A stretch of 7,236 nt of DNA, taken from assembly GCA_964347835.1 (NCBI GenBank), contig CAYFZR010000013.1, positions 1 to 7,236 of the forward strand, read 5' to 3'. Origin of the DNA: CAYFZR01 sp964347835 [NCBI: uncultured archaeon] (lineage in GTDB: Archaea; CAYFZR01). Within the stretch, counting starts at the first letter, position 1, and each line of letters starts with the position of its first letter. Made by a program: the position numbers and the translations under genes. The notes under the pieces were generated by a model, which was not told the origin of the DNA, searched no databases, and was given only the letters and a program-made list of their open reading frames with translations. Of this stretch, positions 6,981 to 7,236 are shown piece after piece.

Positions 6981-7236
6981 ATGGATCCTGATTTTGTTCC
7001 TTTTACTTCTGATAAATTACTTATAGAAAGACACAAACGCCGATTCTTGCTCATAGATCCAAATAAAAGTGATTGGGCTGTTGTTAACGAAATAGGAAAG
7101 GAAATAGTTGATTTATGCAATGGAAAAAGATCTATCAAAGAAATTGCAGGTATCCTGAGCGAAAAATACGACGAAGACAAAGATGTTATATTTCGATATG
7201 TTTTTGAATACATTGAGAGATTAAAAGAAATTGGAA
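6981..7236 (+). CDS. PqqD-like RiPP recognition element protein (5' part, runs off the window)
   Basis: An open frame from ATG 6981 to the window end, 85 codons with no stop. GGAG at 6969-6972 lies eight bases upstream; a TTG at 6978 is also in frame. The sequence follows the PqqD pattern: a beta-rich N-terminal part ending in FLLIDP (22-27), then WAVVNEIGKEIVDLCNGKRS (32-51), corresponding to the 'N-x-x-G/T ... I ... DG-x-x-S/T' core, EIAGILSEKY (54-63), and a helix VFEYIERLKEIG (74-85). Such winged-helix domains bind the leader of a RiPP precursor and present it to a modifying enzyme, often a radical SAM protein. At 85 residues the domain is almost complete, so this is either a stand-alone PqqD-size protein or the N-terminal domain of a larger maturase; the window ends too early to tell. 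No membrane segment is seen. Confidence 0.78.
   Translation, partial: MDPDFVPFTSDKLLIERHKRRFLLIDPNKSDWAVVNEIGKEIVDLCNGKRSIKEIAGILSEKYDEDKDVIFRYVFEYIERLKEIG

Noticed and set aside
6938-7213. Antisense open frame of about 91 codons at the right end
   Set aside because: It lies opposite the PqqD-like frame, which has a ribosome site and family motifs; the antisense product shows no recognisable pattern.
1-7236. tRNA or rRNA genes, CRISPR arrays, insertion sequences, attachment sites
   Set aside because: Reading both strands showed no cloverleaf-like sequence, no spaced direct repeats, no transposase motifs and no terminal inverted repeats.

Overview
The window looks like low-GC archaeal DNA, probably from a euryarchaeote-like lineage that I cannot place further. 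Supporting signs are Shine-Dalgarno sites of the AGGTGAT type, a TATA-like box rather than -35/-10 boxes, an oligo-T run after a gene end, and two large secreted proteins carrying a domain I associate with archaeal S-layer proteins. All genes lie on the + strand.

Positions 1-1986 carry a sugar-nucleotide module. After the possible tail of an upstream gene comes a sugar-phosphate nucleotidyltransferase fused to a cupin (mannose-6-phosphate-isomerase-like) domain. It is followed by an extended short-chain dehydrogenase of the GDP-mannose 4,6-dehydratase / GDP-4-keto-6-deoxymannose reductase type. The ribosome sites of both genes overlap the stop codon of the frame before them. Together they probably make a GDP-linked 6-deoxy or similarly modified hexose for surface glycans.

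Positions 1991-6544 carry two tandem paralogous surface proteins of about 913 and 598 residues. Both have a signal peptide, a thioredoxin-like domain without CxxC, an Ig-like beta domain, a helical hairpin-like region and an S-layer-like domain. The first also has an inserted carbohydrate-binding-like domain rich in N-glycosylation sequons, plus two C-terminal beta domains, and no membrane anchor. The second ends in a single transmembrane helix. The short gaps suggest co-transcription with the sugar genes. I infer a membrane-anchored plus secreted, glycosylated envelope complex; its function is unknown.

Positions 6545-6748 are a non-coding gap with an oligo-T run, a small palindrome, a TATA-like box and an inverted repeat near the predicted transcription start. 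A second transcription unit then begins with a 58-residue Cys-containing peptide with a Lys-rich leader. It is followed by the start of a PqqD-like (RiPP recognition element) gene that runs off the window. This looks like the front end of a RiPP (ribosomally made, modified peptide) cluster, whose maturation enzyme would lie just downstream. This is the most promising candidate for an undescribed system here.
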